Of a stretch of DNA of 64,000 nt, positions 7,871 to 16,047 are shown in pieces. Each line of letters starts with the position of its first letter. Position 1 is the first letter of the stretch. The notes below the pieces were generated by a model. The model did not search any database. It was not told the origin of the DNA and saw only the letters and a program-made list of their open reading frames with translations. The position numbers and the translations under genes are program-made. The stretch lies in NCBI RefSeq assembly GCF_014207135.1, contig NZ_JACHCC010000008.1:308918-372917 (forward strand), written 5' to 3'. Source of the DNA: Pedobacter cryoconitis (GTDB lineage: Bacteria; Bacteroidota; Bacteroidia; Sphingobacteriales; Sphingobacteriaceae).

Positions 7871-8174
7871 CTTGCGGGGGGCTTTTTCCAATGGGGCTAT
7901 GTTTACCATTAGCGACCCATTCGAGTAATTTGTTCCGGGAAAACAGCAATTTGCCTGCTGTTTTGGAAAAAGGAATTTTGTTCTGTCTGACCAGACCATA
8001 AAGCGTTGGTCTTCTGTAGTTGATTAGCTTGGCTGCTTGTCTGGCATTCAGTAATTGATCTGTACCGGATGCTTTAATGTCACATTCACCGATAACATTT
8101 CTAACCGATGTTTCCATGATGGCGGAAAGTTCTTCCTTAGACAGGGCGGTAAATAAGATTTTTTCTTTGTCCAT
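7866..8174 (-). CDS. Excisionase-like helix-turn-helix protein (HTH_17 type)
   Basis: About 102 residues from the ATG at 8174; an ATG 33 bases upstream is in frame but gives an unlikely N-terminus. The second half carries LLNARQAAKLINYRRPTLYG, followed by a short wing ending in FSRNKLLEWV, the usual pattern of AlpA/Xis-type winged-helix proteins. Such proteins direct excision or regulate mobile elements in Bacteroidota. Its stop codon lies inside the 16-bp repeat array, which suggests the array may be its binding region. Confidence 0.75.
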   Translation of the reverse strand: MDKEKILFTALSKEELSAIMETSVRNVIGECDIKASGTDQLLNARQAAKLINYRRPTLYGLVRQNKIPFSKTAGKLLFSRNKLLEWVANGKHSPIGKSPPQE

Positions 8175-8238
8175 AATATTCGTTTTATGGGTACAAAGAA
8201 ATAGCACAAAAACAGATAAAACCGTAATGACATTAATG

Positions 8239-9363
8239 TCATATTTTATGTTTTTTAAGGATGCTTAGCATTTCTTCGATATACGGGTTAACACTTAAGC
8301 TCTTTGTGAGAACCTCCATGCCTTTGCGGGCTTCTTTTGAAATGACACCTTTGATACTTTCGGGTGTTGAGCCAGAAAATACCGGAAAATGGTGTATTAA
8401 ACTTGTAGCGTATTCTACCAGCTTTACATTTCGGTTATGTTCGTCGTTGAGGCGGAAAGTAGCGTACATAAGGGCATTCAATACCGTACGCATATCTCCT
8501 TTAGGGGTGCGTTCTTTAAAAGGTTTCTTTCCGGACTTAAATACTTCTGGGAATGCACCGGAACTAAAAGCTGAACCTAAGAACCCTTTTACCTGCTCCG
8601 CACTGAAAACGGCATCTTTTGTACCGTCCTTAGTTTTGATTGGAGCGGTAAGCACCCTCCATATTGCGCCGATTTCATCAAGATTGCACATCAGCTCAAT
8701 CCGGGGTTGCATTATTAAAGATTGAGTATTGACGGTTTGTAATTGTTCCTCTTTGTTTTCCGATTTTGAAATATCCAGTATTTTATAATAACTTTCAAAA
8801 TGTAGACGTAATCCCGGACTTCCACCGGGTAGACTGCTTTTTAAATTATTGATTTCGACAAAGCCCCGGTATAAGTTCGCCTGTAAATAGCCCAGATTAT
8901 ACAACAGACCTTTATCCAGGTCGCCATCAAAAAATAGAAAATTAAGGCAGAACAAACAAAATGTTTCCAAATATTGCGTTTTCTGGTCTAGTGTCAGGGT
9001 TTGATAAGATAAACCTACATTCCTTTCAAACTCAATAATCCCGTCATTAAAACCACTTAAAAAGCTTTTTAGTAGGATTTCCTTTTTCTCACCATCCCAT
9101 CCCGGATAATCAATGATGTAATTTTCAGTGGTACTTTTTTCATCACTGGTTAAAAAATCATAAAGATCTACTTCACTAATAAAATAGGCTCTACCGTCTT
9201 TTTTAAACTCTTTAAATGGGAAATAACCAAGTCTATCAATAAGATCGAAACGGCTGGCATTTCTGCCTAAATACCCGTCTTTCTTTTTTATAAACGGAAC
9301 CTTCATTTCATCATATATATGACCGGAATAAGGGCTGAAGTTTTTGAGGTGATGAAAAAACAT
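8239..9363 (-). CDS. Protein of unknown function on the island
   Basis: 374 residues, soluble, with no signal peptide or membrane segment. The N-terminal 70 residues have a basic, wHTH-like look (FDLIDRLGYFPFKEFKKDG). The middle is helical, and residues about 215-374 include PKGDMRTVLNALMYATFRL. It lies 64 bases upstream of the excisionase-like gene on the same strand, so it probably belongs to the core of the element rather than its cargo. I do not recognise the family. Confidence 0.6.
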   Translation of the reverse strand: MFFHHLKNFSPYSGHIYDEMKVPFIKKKDGYLGRNASRFDLIDRLGYFPFKEFKKDGRAYFISEVDLYDFLTSDEKSTTENYIIDYPGWDGEKKEILLKSFLSGFNDGIIEFERNVGLSYQTLTLDQKTQYLETFCLFCLNFLFFDGDLDKGLLYNLGYLQANLYRGFVEINNLKSSLPGGSPGLRLHFESYYKILDISKSENKEEQLQTVNTQSLIMQPRIELMCNLDEIGAIWRVLTAPIKTKDGTKDAVFSAEQVKGFLGSAFSSGAFPEVFKSGKKPFKERTPKGDMRTVLNALMYATFRLNDEHNRNVKLVEYATSLIHHFPVFSGSTPESIKGVISKEARKGMEVLTKSLSVNPYIEEMLSILKKHKI

Positions 9364-9470
9364 AGGTGTAAGATTTATTGATCATTAACTAAAATAACAA
9401 ATCATTTCATTATACACGTTAATTACAATAGGATTTGGAAACTTTCCCGAATAAAAGATACTTTGTTGTC

Positions 9471-10097
9471 TTATCCATTTGCTATTTCTTGGGCTGCAAT
9501 ATCCAATAGGTCTAAGTACCTAGTTAATACATTTTGAGCTACAGGTACACTCCTAGGATCGGTTGAAAACAATAATTGATAAGCAGTATAACCCAAACTA
9601 GGAGGTCCAATAATCCTAGTTGCAAGCCCATCAAGTTTTGATGTTGTAGTAGACGAAACATGAGCTGCTGAATTTCTTATTGTTTTCATATCCATCAAAT
9701 CCACATTGATTGAACCTAATGCAGAATCAAAAACATACCCTTGGTGAAAATAAATCTTACTGATTTTTCTAATAGTTTCAGGATTTGACCAATCCATATG
9801 TTTTTGGTTCCCAATAATAATTTGATGTGCATGGCTAATGTCAATAGGACTTACCCATTTCGCTGGTCTCCTTAGTAAAATTGATTCTTCATTTACTAAA
9901 TAATCAACAAAACTTTTTTCAACAAAAGTTTCCCACGCTATAAACATTTTTAAGAATGCAGATTCACTAATAAACACCCTTAAATTTGGCGCAATTTTAT
10001 AACTACCGCTTGCGTATTTCTGATGTGCAAATGAAATGTGATTATTTAATTCATTTATAGTGGCTCTAAAATCTATCAAGTTTTGATTTAATGCCAT
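9471..10097 (-). CDS. HEPN-domain protein, RiboL-PSP-HEPN-like
   Basis: A 208-residue, mostly helical protein. RNSAAH at 141-146 is the Rx4H active-site motif of HEPN ribonucleases, and AFLKMFIAWETFVEKSF (about 47-63) fits the preceding helix. HEPN proteins of this type often act as RNases in toxin or anti-phage systems. Its gene starts one base after the stop of the DUF262 gene, so the two are translated together. RNase activity is inferred from the motif; the subfamily is uncertain. Confidence 0.65.
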   Translation of the reverse strand: MALNQNLIDFRATINELNNHISFAHQKYASGSYKIAPNLRVFISESAFLKMFIAWETFVEKSFVDYLVNEESILLRRPAKWVSPIDISHAHQIIIGNQKHMDWSNPETIRKISKIYFHQGYVFDSALGSINVDLMDMKTIRNSAAHVSSTTTSKLDGLATRIIGPPSLGYTAYQLLFSTDPRSVPVAQNVLTRYLDLLDIAAQEIANG

Positions 10098-10098
10098 A

Positions 10099-11157
10099 CT
10101 AAATTGAATTTATTAAGTTTACAATAAATTCGGTTCTTCTAATTCTCACTGTTGTATCAGTAGTAGCTCGCCTGCTGTCATTTAAAAACTGAATTTCTTC
10201 TGGTGGCAGTTGGGTAATAGTTTTTAATTCAAAAATTTTATTTAAGTCTATGAGTTTTAATTTGATGCGTTCGTATTTTCCTTCTTTCATTTCAGGACTT
10301 ACAACTTGAAAATCTTTTAGTTTGAACAGGGTATGATAAAAGCTGGTAAATAATGTGTAGAACAAATGGATTCGTTTAAATTCCGTATTCTTTAAGCCTT
10401 CACTAAAAATTTTCTTAATTAAGCTTATTGTATTATCAAATTCTTCCTCAATTTTATTCACATCATAATCAAAATTTTTCTCGTATTTACTATAGAACGA
10501 TTTTATCTGCTTTTTTGATTGAATACCCTCAATAATTGCAATTACTAAGTCAGCCACAAGAGTGGTATCTTCCATTCTTAGTATTTTTTGATTGGTTAAT
10601 AATTTATTCTCAGTCCAGAACTCATTAAATTTATGCGCGATTTTGTCAACAATCATTTTAAATTCACTAAAATGATTTGCATGAATTTTTTCTTGTTCAT
10701 TTAAAACGACAGCATAAGAATTAAGTCTACTGAATATATCTAAAATTTCCTTATCTGGTAGGTTAACTAATAAATCAACTGCTAAATCATAGTTTAAGAT
10801 TTGAGATTGTATTTCTGGATCAATGTTATTAAGTTGGCTAAAGTAATAGCCACCATACTTTTCATTATGCTTTTTATTAATAAAAAAACCATCATTTAAA
10901 AATGAAATTATAGTTCTAAGTCTCTGTTGTCCATCAACTACCTCTCTAACTGATTGTCTTGTTTCGACATTTAAGGTCTGCCTAATAAAAAACTTCGGTA
11001 TTGGTTTACCACGTATAATTGTATCCATCAAATAGGATTTCGCATCATCTGTCCAAACTGATTTGCGCTGAAATTTTGGAGATAATTGAAGTTGTTTTTT
11101 ATCGTTCCATTCCAGAAAGTCATTTATACTATAAGTTCTACTATCGAAGTTCTTCAT
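10099..11157 (-). CDS. DUF262 protein (ParB/Srx-like nucleotide-binding domain)
   Basis: 352 residues. The N-terminal third has the DUF262 signature: PKFQRKSVW (27-35) and EVVDGQQRLRTI (72-83); DGQQR is the motif shared with GmrS-type and BrxU/SspE-like proteins. The C-terminal nuclease domain of GmrD (DUF1524) is absent. The C-terminal 200 residues are helical and resemble a sensor or partner-binding part. It is the first gene of a pair with the HEPN protein. Known DUF262 proteins use nucleotides and often serve in phage defence. Confidence 0.75.
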   Translation of the reverse strand: MKNFDSRTYSINDFLEWNDKKQLQLSPKFQRKSVWTDDAKSYLMDTIIRGKPIPKFFIRQTLNVETRQSVREVVDGQQRLRTIISFLNDGFFINKKHNEKYGGYYFSQLNNIDPEIQSQILNYDLAVDLLVNLPDKEILDIFSRLNSYAVVLNEQEKIHANHFSEFKMIVDKIAHKFNEFWTENKLLTNQKILRMEDTTLVADLVIAIIEGIQSKKQIKSFYSKYEKNFDYDVNKIEEEFDNTISLIKKIFSEGLKNTEFKRIHLFYTLFTSFYHTLFKLKDFQVVSPEMKEGKYERIKLKLIDLNKIFELKTITQLPPEEIQFLNDSRRATTDTTVRIRRTEFIVNLINSI

Positions 11158-11451
11158 TTTTATTAAGATTTTTACCCTTATTTTTTACGCAAAAAACATT
11201 GCGTAAACGTTTATCAATTCAAAAGTTCATATTTGGCAGTTAGATTTTTCTGCTCTAATACTAGAATATGCTATGCCTCTAACTAAGTATTAAGATAAAG
11301 AGCATACTTATTGATTGCCTGTGAAAGATAACTTAAAAGGGCTATAAGTCTATTATTTATTTGAAATTATTTTGAGTTAAACTTCAAAAGCATTAAAAAA
11401 AACAAGTAGAATAAGTCTATCATTTCTCCTTAAATATGATTATATTTGAGT

Positions 11452-11580
11452 ATAGCAATTGCAGTTAAAAACGTACAAAATAAATTGTGAGCGATTCGGT
11501 GAGTCGAATTTAAAAACCGTTCTAAACACTATTTAAACGCCGATATTTGAACTAGGTTCGAATCCCCCCAGCGGGATCAC
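11452..11580. repeat. Right-end repeat and tRNA-Lys 3' copy (junction A/B)
   Basis: A stretch of about 125 bp starting TAGCAATTGCAG and ending in the tRNA-Lys 3' end (GCGGGATCAC). It matches 15586-15712 closely and 40258-40382 more loosely. The internal GTGAGCGATTCGGTGAGT repeats the candidate arm-site sequence. Three extra C interrupt the tRNA copy here. It is not a tRNA gene: the D and anticodon arms are missing. The rest of 11158-11451 shows nothing. Confidence 0.8.
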
Positions 11581-11604
11581 AGAGAAATAGTATCAAAACT
11601 ACGT

Positions 11605-11637
11605 AAAAGCTTGCAAATCAAATGATCGCAAGCTTTT
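11605..11637 (+). terminator. Terminator at the left end of island B
   Basis: AAAAGCTTGC pairs with GCAAGCTTTT, followed by more T. It occupies the same place after the tRNA copy as the terminator at 1357. Confidence 0.65.
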
Positions 11638-11717
11638 TTGTTTACCGGAAAACCCCAAACCATCTAATTAATCACAATAAAAAGGTGAGCAATTAGGTGA
11701 GTAAAATTTGGGTGGGT

Positions 11718-12646
11718 AGTGGTAAATCACGATTATGTAGAGGATTTATTAGATACACAGATATTAGTCAATGAAATTGGCAAATCTTTATTATTTTTTT
11801 ATGAAAAAACTGAAAAAAAAGGCAGTAATGAACTTTTTAAGATTGAAGCTTATTTAAGGAAAAAGTTGATTCTAACGAATTTTCCGAATATATAACGGAA
11901 GTTCTTCCTAAAGATTTTAGTCCAAGATTATTTCTACATAAAAAAAAAGTTATTTTAATCGCAAAGAATTCCAATGATAAAATTAGGCTATTGGAAAAAA
12001 TCTCTAAAGTAGGCTCGAATCAAAATCACCAGCTTATCATTGGAGATTCAAATGCCATGAGTAATATGATTATACATTATTACTGGTCTTTAAAGCGGTA
12101 TAACGTTTTATGTGCAAAAATAGGATTTGAGTTTCTTTGTGAGTTAAAGGGGCAAGATTTCGGACAGCATAAAAGATTTGATACATTCAAAAAAGACATA
12201 TTAACTGGAAAAAATTTTGATAAAATTATTACTCCTTATGTGGATGGCAAAGGTTATCAAGTCAAGCGATTGACTGCTCCAGGTTGGATAAGCTATGTAA
12301 ATTACGGAAAAGATATATCCGGATTTCCTGTATTATCAAGCCAAAGACCTAATTGCCACAAAATATTTATTTACTCAGTAAATGGATATTTATTATTTAA
12401 CGTATGCCTTTTTGAAGAGAGCCTTGTCAGCTAATTATAGCTAAAAATTGTGACTTACAAGAGATTTTCTATATTGAGTATGATTTTGAAGAGAATGAAC
12501 TTAGATTCTATCAATTGATAAAAAATCGAGTGAAATTTTCTAAACCTGAGGAATATAAGAACGTGATCTCAGAGATAAATCAAGACCAAGATTTGCGAAT
12601 GATAACATTTTATGATCTTAATTTCCCATCGTTATTCAAAAATTAA
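11718..12646 (+). pseudogene. Frameshifted remnant of an unknown protein
   Basis: Three consecutive open segments in different frames read as one protein. The first runs from about 11718 to near 11860, the second to a TAA near 12434 (including HHYYWSLKRYNVLC-like and YVDGKGYQVKRLTAPGW text), and the third to a TAA at 12644-12646. Two single-base shifts join them. The start is not clear and may have been lost at the island junction. I do not recognise the family. Two shifts would have to be sequencing errors for it to be intact. Confidence 0.55.
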
Positions 12647-12782
12647 TGATAAATAAACATATCTAAATGGGTGCCCTGACTCAACGAGTTTGATTATCAG
12701 ATAGTTTAAATAGATGTAAGCATATTTATTTAATAATAATCTTTTAACTTTACGTAAACCTCTTAAAACCAAATATCTAAAA

Positions 12783-13733
12783 ATGGCTCAAAAAATCTAT
12801 TTGTCTACATATAAATTGAGTGTCTTCGAAGAAAGAACTGAAGTATTGCTGAGTAAATTTAATGCAAATGAAGATTTTTTTGATTTCTTCAATTTATTCA
12901 TGGAAGATATTTACACAAATGTAAAAAAAACACATTCATATCAAGATCAGACTGTACTTCATCTCACTCTTGACGAACCTGTAACTGCCGACAAAGATAA
13001 AAGGATATTTTATGGATATCTTTCGAGCGGTGTGGGTGGGGATAAATATAAAGTGAGAACAGAAGGTGAAAGAGCCACTACCTTTGAATCTAATCCGGAG
13101 AAACATATTACTTTTAGGAACCTATTCTTCTATCTTCAGTTACCAAGGGATAAGAATTACGGTTATCTTATTATCCAAAAAAAGCGTGATTTAGGAGCAA
13201 AGGGACTGATTCAAAAAGCTTTAAATCAATTTTTAAAAGATAAGGCCTATCTTAAATTCTCAGCTACAATAAATAATCTTTTGAATGGTAGAGTATTTGA
13301 CCGAATGATGAGTGAAGGAAGTTTGAAAAATATTGATTTTATCAAAAAAACTATACCAAGTACTATCGATGAATTGTATTCTAAGGGATTAAAAAAAGAA
13401 AGAGGCACTTTAACGACTTCAGTAAGTGCCCCTTCTTTAGGGAAATATTGGAAAGACCTTGTCAAGGAACTGTATCGTAGAGATTATAAAAAAGAAAGTC
13501 TTATTGAATTAGAAGGAATAGACAGCTTGGATGAAGTTGAGTTTGAACTGGAATTAAATGGAAAGAAGAAAACCTTTCATGTTTTTGCTAAAAGTCGTAC
13601 TCAACCTGACGTAGAAATTTCTAACGATTTGGAACTTGTTGACGGGGAACCAACGATAGCATCGTTAGTGAATGTGTCAGAAAGTTTAATAACAGATATG
13701 CTAACCTTAAAGCCAAATGTTTCATCGAATTAA
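12783..13733 (+). CDS. Unknown protein, first gene of a two-gene unit
   Basis: 316 residues, soluble, starting MAQKIYLSTYKLSVFEERTE. A beta-rich N-terminal part (to about residue 130) is followed by a helical middle and an acidic beta-rich end around ELEGIDSLDEVEFELELNG. There is no motif I can assign. Its last 17 bases overlap the start of the next gene, which encodes a membrane protein, so the two are probably made in step. A sensor plus membrane effector pair is a common plan in abortive-infection systems; this is inference from layout. Confidence 0.65.
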   Translation: MAQKIYLSTYKLSVFEERTEVLLSKFNANEDFFDFFNLFMEDIYTNVKKTHSYQDQTVLHLTLDEPVTADKDKRIFYGYLSSGVGGDKYKVRTEGERATTFESNPEKHITFRNLFFYLQLPRDKNYGYLIIQKKRDLGAKGLIQKALNQFLKDKAYLKFSATINNLLNGRVFDRMMSEGSLKNIDFIKKTIPSTIDELYSKGLKKERGTLTTSVSAPSLGKYWKDLVKELYRRDYKKESLIELEGIDSLDEVEFELELNGKKKTFHVFAKSRTQPDVEISNDLELVDGEPTIASLVNVSESLITDMLTLKPNVSSN

Positions 13734-14268
13734 TTTTTACAATATCATTAATGATCATCTTATCACATTAAGAAGAATCGATACTCCGGCAAAAAAAATC
13801 TCTACCGGAGATTTTCTATTATTTTTTCTGTTCCCATTACTGATCAGCATCACCCTCTCATATTTTAAAATCAAAGTCGATAATCATATTGCGGAATTAA
13901 TAACAGCCGTCTCAATCATAGGAGGATTTTTATTTAATCTGCTTGCAATTATTTATGGACTGATGGATAAATTAATAAAAGATACCCAAAACCAATTGCC
14001 GAAATCAGAATCAGGTACATTAAAAAAGATTTTCATCAAGGAAGTTCATATTAATATCTCTTTTAATATTTTGATATCGTTGTTTCTTCTAATATGTTTA
14101 TTGGCCTATTCATACCTTCCTAAAAATTACTGCGCTCAATGGATGATGATTTTTAATTACGTATTAACTGCTTTAATCTATTTTTTACTAATTATTTTTT
14201 TTCTAACTATGTTAATGATTCTTAATCGGATTTATATCCTTCTCAAAAAAACAGATATTCCAACTTAA
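13717..14268 (+). CDS. Four-helix membrane protein, candidate effector
   Basis: 183 residues with about four membrane segments, near residues 32-50, 60-82, 112-135 and 145-172. There is no signal peptide beyond the first segment, and only short loops. Its start overlaps the end of the preceding gene by 17 bases. Small membrane proteins paired with a cytoplasmic partner often serve as membrane-disrupting effectors in phage defence; nothing in the sequence proves this here. Confidence 0.65.
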   Translation: MFHRINFYNIINDHLITLRRIDTPAKKISTGDFLLFFLFPLLISITLSYFKIKVDNHIAELITAVSIIGGFLFNLLAIIYGLMDKLIKDTQNQLPKSESGTLKKIFIKEVHINISFNILISLFLLICLLAYSYLPKNYCAQWMMIFNYVLTALIYFLLIIFFLTMLMILNRIYILLKKTDIPT

Positions 14269-14274
14269 TCTAAT

Positions 14275-14721
14275 ATGAAAGCTAAAAATCCATTATGGCA
14301 AAAAATGATTGATACATGGTGCACTACAGAAGGCATGTATGGATTAACCTTTCCCTATATTATTGGAGCAGAACGTAGATTTGCAAATAGAATTAATTTT
14401 GATATCAAGCAATTACTCGATGAGGCAAGCAATGCTGATCAAATATACATTATTAGTTACTGTGTAGATTTAGAAGAGTATATACTTGGTCTACACAAAC
14501 CAGAATATTCTCCTGTTAAGATGCTTAAAAACTTCGGTTCCTTAGTCATAAATAACGAAAAATTGGAAAAATCACAAGAGATCCAAAGCCTTCTAAGTTT
14601 CCTGAACGACATGTATGAGAATAATATAAATAAAAAGTTAGTTTCTAAAAATTACAATACCAAAGAATGGTCTGATTTCGATATTAATGACATTAAAGAA
14701 ATAGAAAAAGCAAATATTTAA
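14275..14721 (+). CDS. Small unknown protein in the island B cassette
   Basis: 148 residues, soluble and acidic toward the C-terminus. It starts six bases after the membrane-protein gene. It begins MKAKNPLWQKMIDTWC and contains DQIYIISYCVDLEEYILGL. No family was recognised. Spacing argues that it belongs to the same transcript as its neighbours. Confidence 0.55.
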   Translation: MKAKNPLWQKMIDTWCTTEGMYGLTFPYIIGAERRFANRINFDIKQLLDEASNADQIYIISYCVDLEEYILGLHKPEYSPVKMLKNFGSLVINNEKLEKSQEIQSLLSFLNDMYENNINKKLVSKNYNTKEWSDFDINDIKEIEKANI

Positions 14722-14760
14722 TGCCATGTATTTAATGACTCACAAAATCATATTATGTAA

Positions 14761-15507
14761 ATGGATATTCAATCATACCTAGATCATACAGATCAGTTAT
14801 TTGAAGTTTATAAAAAACTCAAGTTAGTCTCGATTGACGATTATTACGAAGAAACAAGTTCTCGATGGAACGACAAAAATTTCATATCATATTTTACAGA
14901 TGTTACTAGATCAAAGAATACATTAAATTCATTTGATACCTCAGATTTTAAGATGTATGATGATTTTGTAATGCTATCAGGCGATATAAAATTCTGTGCT
15001 GGAATGCTACATTATTTATTTCCATATACAACTAAAGAACCGAAGGATTTTACTTCATCCATAATAGACCGTAGATATATAATGCATGTAAGCTTTGGAT
15101 ATCAAAGCATATATCAGTTTTGGGATAGAATAGGTGATTTTCTGTGGATTTACTTCTTCACTGGTATCGAAGCTAAAAAAGTCTACACGGGAGGTGTTTT
15201 AAAGAATTTACCAGAAATCTATAAAAATTGTGAGCCATATCTTCAATTAAAGAAGAGTTATGAATCTTTTAATTATACCTTTAGAATGAGGCATGATATT
15301 GTACATAATTGTAGCATGGGAACGGAACTCTTCTGGGAAAGAAATAAATACTACACTAATGAAAAGAAATTAAATAAATTACTTTCTAAAGTCCAGGGGT
15401 ACAGGGATAAGATTACAAAGAGTCTACCTCAATGTATCGAAGCTCTTTTTTGTGCATTAGAACTTATTCAACAGCTACCTAATAAGACAATTGAAATCAA
15501 TACGTAA
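14761..15507 (+). CDS. HEPN-like protein, possibly Cthe_2314 type
   Basis: 248 residues. FRMRHDIVHN at about 174-183 contains R177 and H182, spaced as in the Rx4H motif of HEPN RNases. The flanking sequence is helical, with GYQSIYQFWDRIGDFLWIYF before it, as in HEPN families of the Cthe_2314 kind. It is the last of four co-directional genes. If active it would be an RNase effector or a nucleotidyltransferase partner; no partner of the latter type is nearby. Confidence 0.55.
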   Translation: MDIQSYLDHTDQLFEVYKKLKLVSIDDYYEETSSRWNDKNFISYFTDVTRSKNTLNSFDTSDFKMYDDFVMLSGDIKFCAGMLHYLFPYTTKEPKDFTSSIIDRRYIMHVSFGYQSIYQFWDRIGDFLWIYFFTGIEAKKVYTGGVLKNLPEIYKNCEPYLQLKKSYESFNYTFRMRHDIVHNCSMGTELFWERNKYYTNEKKLNKLLSKVQGYRDKITKSLPQCIEALFCALELIQQLPNKTIEINT

Positions 15508-15585
15508 CAACAAAACGGTTGATGTATTTTATTCAATATTACCAATGTGATTAGGATTTAATACTTTTTTCTCATATTTTTAATT

Positions 15586-15712
15586 GTAGCAATTGCAGCT
15601 AAAACGTATCAAAATAAATGGTGAGCGATTCGGTGAGTCGAATTTAAAAACCTCCATAAATACTATTTAAACGCTGATATTTGAACTAGGTTCGAATCCC
15701 AGCGGGATCACA
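15586..15712. repeat. Right-end repeat and tRNA-Lys 3' copy (junction B/C)
   Basis: It matches 11452-11580 along nearly its whole length, with the tRNA-Lys T arm and 3' strand at 15689-15712. GTGAGCGATTCGGTGAGTCG at 15621-15640 is the candidate arm site. Confidence 0.8.
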
Positions 15713-15733
15713 AGATTTTAGATCAAAACGTAT

Positions 15734-15768
15734 AAACCCCTACAAACTATCGTTTGTAGGGGTTTTGC
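15734..15768 (+). terminator. Terminator after the third tRNA-Lys copy
   Basis: A perfect 14-bp stem (AAACCCCTACAAAC and complement) with loop TATC, followed by T residues. Confidence 0.7.
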
Positions 15769-16047
15769 TTTTCAAAGGATGTCAAAATCCTCTATCCTGC
15801 AGCCGTAGATGCCATTGTGACCTCTGTAGTCGTGATGGCTATCGATCAAAAATTTGCCGGCTACGTGACCATTGCAAATGAAATAAAAGCAGATGCTAAA
15901 CAAGCCATTACCGACCTGCATGCTCTGAACATTAAAACCATGATGTTGAGTGGCGATAAACAAAGTGTAGTCAACAAAGATGGCAGCATTACCTACCATC
16001 CTGATGAACAAGGAAATACCATTCCTGATTTTAGTCACCGGAATTAG
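15769..16047 (+). pseudogene. Chimeric remnant: metal P-type ATPase joined to a beta-helix protein
   Basis: The frame is open without a good start. The first part reads YPAAVDAIVTSVVVMAID, then FAGYVTIANEIKADAKQAI and MMLSGDKQSVV, which is the phosphorylation/hinge region of a heavy-metal P-type ATPase with GDK of the hinge. It then changes abruptly to DGSITYHPDEQGNTIPDFS, which is how beta-helix polysaccharide lyases begin; the neighbour at 17480 has PVLPDFSYAGY. Both parents are therefore truncated and fused by a deletion. The end overlaps the esterase stop. Confidence 0.7.

Larger units (their letters stand above)
1328..11580. mobile_element. Island A, integrated at tRNA-Lys
   Basis: The segment is bounded by the intact tRNA-Lys 3' end and by a copy of that end at 11554-11580. 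It carries a tyrosine recombinase next to the left junction, which is the usual arrangement of a tRNA-targeted island. Cargo: a glycosyltransferase/ATP-grasp/glycine-rich protein group, an XRE membrane regulator, an excisionase-like protein beside iteron-like repeats, a protein of unknown function, and a DUF262-HEPN pair. No relaxase or conjugation gene is present, so it would need help to transfer between cells. Confidence 0.75.
11581..15712. mobile_element. Island B, lacking its own integrase
   Basis: Bounded by tRNA-Lys 3' copies at 11554 and 15689. Its first 80 bases match the left end of island A, including GTTTACCGGAAAACCCC and a terminator, but where A has the integrase B has a broken gene. 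The cargo is very AT-rich and looks like a defence cassette. It may have depended on the island A recombinase, or it lost its own. Confidence 0.65.

Noticed and set aside
8261..8725. A 154-codon plus-strand frame
   Set aside because: It lies wholly inside the minus-strand gene 8239-9363, which has the better coding pattern.
11554..11580. Possible second tRNA-Lys gene
   Set aside because: Only the T arm and 3' acceptor strand are present, with three extra C; the D and anticodon arms are missing. The same holds at 15689 and 40359.
15817..16047. The remnant as an active small protein
   Set aside because: It joins the middle of one family to the start of another, has no good start codon and no complete domain.
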